Assembly (NCBI GenBank): GCA_003167555.1
Contig: PMSN01000023.1
Location: 186,001 to 250,000, forward strand
From: Spartobacteria bacterium
GTDB lineage: Bacteria > Verrucomicrobiota > Verrucomicrobiia > Chthoniobacterales > UBA10450
DNA length: 64,000 nucleotides
Direction: 5' to 3'
In this document: positions 63,063 to 64,000 of the stretch, piece by piece
Position numbering within the stretch: position 1 is the first letter of the stretch
Layout of the letters: each line of letters begins with the position of its first letter
Notes under the pieces: generated by a model
What the model was told of the DNA's origin: nothing
The model's input: only the letters and a program-made list of their open reading frames with translations
Databases searched by the model: none
Translations under genes and position numbers: made by a program

Positions 63063-64000
63063 CTAGTTGGGCCGCAAGTCGTGATTCGTGCTCGCGGTCG
63101 TCGGGCCGCGATTCAGATCGACCAGGTCGCCCAGAATATTCAGCGTCTCATCACGCTCGGGATCGATCGCCGGCTCTTTCGTGCCGTCGTCCAGGCCGAG
63201 CGAATCGGAGTCGCTATCGGACGCCGCTTCGGGCGCGACTTTGTTTCCGCCTTTTTTGTTGGCGGCCAATTTCCCTGGGAAAAGAATCGGCTGAATGTTC
63301 GGCTTGTCGACGTTGTCGAGCGTGAGACGAATCATGTGCATGTCTTCGACGTTGCGTGCAAGACGTTCCTTCGCGCGCGTTTCTTTGCGCAGCTTGTCTT
63401 CGTTCAACTCCGCCCGGCGCACGTCCTCGTTCAGCGAAATCCGGTTCTCATCGAGGCGCTTCCGGAGCCGTTCCATGTCTTCCATCACGTAATGAAATTC
63501 CGGGTCGGCCTGGACGCGCGCTTCGGAGCGCCGCTTCAGCTCGTCGATAAACAAACCGCGGCCCTCCGACCACTTCGTGAATTTAGCTTTCGGCACTTCA
63601 TCGTACGGCAGACAATTCTTTAGCGCGCCTTCGCCGAATTCAGGAAGATCGCTCAAGGTCGGCAGCACGATATCGGACGCGACCCCATGCAACTGGGTCG
63701 AGCCGCCCGCGACGCGATAAAATTTCTGGATCGTCAATTTCAGCGCGCCGTCGTCCTGCGAACGGTTGCCGAGCAGCGACGTGAACCGGCCGATCTCGAG
63801 GATCGTCTGCACGGTGCCTTTGCCGAAAGTATTCTTGTCGCCCACGATGAGCGCCCGTCCGTAATCTTGGAGCGCGGCCGCAAAAATCTCGCTGGCCGAA
63901 GCGCTCTGCCGGCTCGTCAACACGATCATCGGCCCGGAATAAGCAATGCCCGGATCGGGATCGCTCGAAACGACGATGTTTCCGTTCGAGCCTTTCGTTT
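63063..64000 (-). CDS. prc: S41 family C-terminal processing protease, 3' part
   Basis: Partial: the frame is open to the window edge, so the N-terminal PDZ and part of the protease domain are missing. About 312 residues are visible. Catalytic Ser in RQSASASEIF and catalytic Lys in TFGKGTVQT, the Ser-Lys dyad of tail-specific proteases. The remainder is a helical C-terminal domain (DUF3340-like; FHYVMEDMERLRKRLDENRISLNEDVRRAEL) and an acidic, disordered end. Periplasmic protease that trims proteins by their C-termini. Convergent with the ICMT-family gene. Confidence 0.9.
   Translation of the reverse strand, partial: TKGSNGNIVVSSDPDPGIAYSGPMIVLTSRQSASASEIFAAALQDYGRALIVGDKNTFGKGTVQTILEIGRFTSLLGNRSQDDGALKLTIQKFYRVAGGSTQLHGVASDIVLPTLSDLPEFGEGALKNCLPYDEVPKAKFTKWSEGRGLFIDELKRRSEARVQADPEFHYVMEDMERLRKRLDENRISLNEDVRRAELNEDKLRKETRAKERLARNVEDMHMIRLTLDNVDKPNIQPILFPGKLAANKKGGNKVAPEAASDSDSDSLGLDDGTKEPAIDPERDETLNILGDLVDLNRGPTTASTNHDLRPN

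Overview
The window looks like chromosome from a soil-type Verrucomicrobiota bacterium, probably of the Chthoniobacterales/Spartobacteria kind. This is an inference from gene content: a DUF1800-DUF1501 pair, large exported beta-helix and propeller proteins, an ADOP-type duplicated permease, pectinesterase, DUF5069, and palindromic GTAGCGGCGGTC elements between genes. No rRNA, tRNA, CRISPR array, phage or transposase gene was recognised. Both ends cut through genes: an ABC permease start at base 1 and an S41 peptidase at base 64000.

Layout. 1-5.5 kb: ABC exporter, class D beta-lactamase, DUF5069, tryptophan 2,3-dioxygenase, glutamate dehydrogenase, DUF2059. 5.6-11.4 kb: a palindromic element, a broken nucleotidyltransferase with a small partner, the dnaK-groES-groEL operon, and a decayed OmpH/Skp-like locus. 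11.5-25 kb: ADOP permease, RraA-like protein, thioredoxin-fold ferredoxin, DUF488, a Thr/Lys-rich lipoprotein, flavin amine oxidase, YceI, a PLP decarboxylase, a PEBP-family protein, a methyltransferase and a decayed serine hydrolase. 25-51 kb: an envelope and secretion region with two PG-binding-domain proteins and four large exported proteins (beta-helix, SGNH esterase, beta-propeller, pectinesterase). All four end in the same tandem C-terminal module of about 130 residues per repeat. Also here are the DUF1800-DUF1501-PepSY operon, small membrane proteins and lipoproteins, a TMEM175-like gene broken by one in-frame amber codon, and a DMT transporter. 51-64 kb: a membrane-anchored pseudokinase, a 1061-residue BNR-repeat protein with a LolA-like partner, LLM flavin monooxygenase, zinc alcohol dehydrogenase, DMT transporter, CYTH protein, thymidylate synthase, an ICMT-family methyltransferase and an S41 protease.

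Three patterns are not explained by ordinary gene annotation. (1) The shared tandem C-terminal module on four unrelated exported catalytic or adhesive domains suggests a common surface-attachment, sorting or binding device. (2) At least eight gene boundaries carry degenerate 7- or 8-bp tandem repeats. The unit differs at each site, and at two sites the array runs up to, or to within 3 bp of, the start codon. (3) There are several copies of a compound palindrome (GTAGCGGCGGTC family) and one long inverted repeat at 57.9-58.1 kb. The window also holds several recently decayed genes, which fits either relaxed selection or assembly errors.
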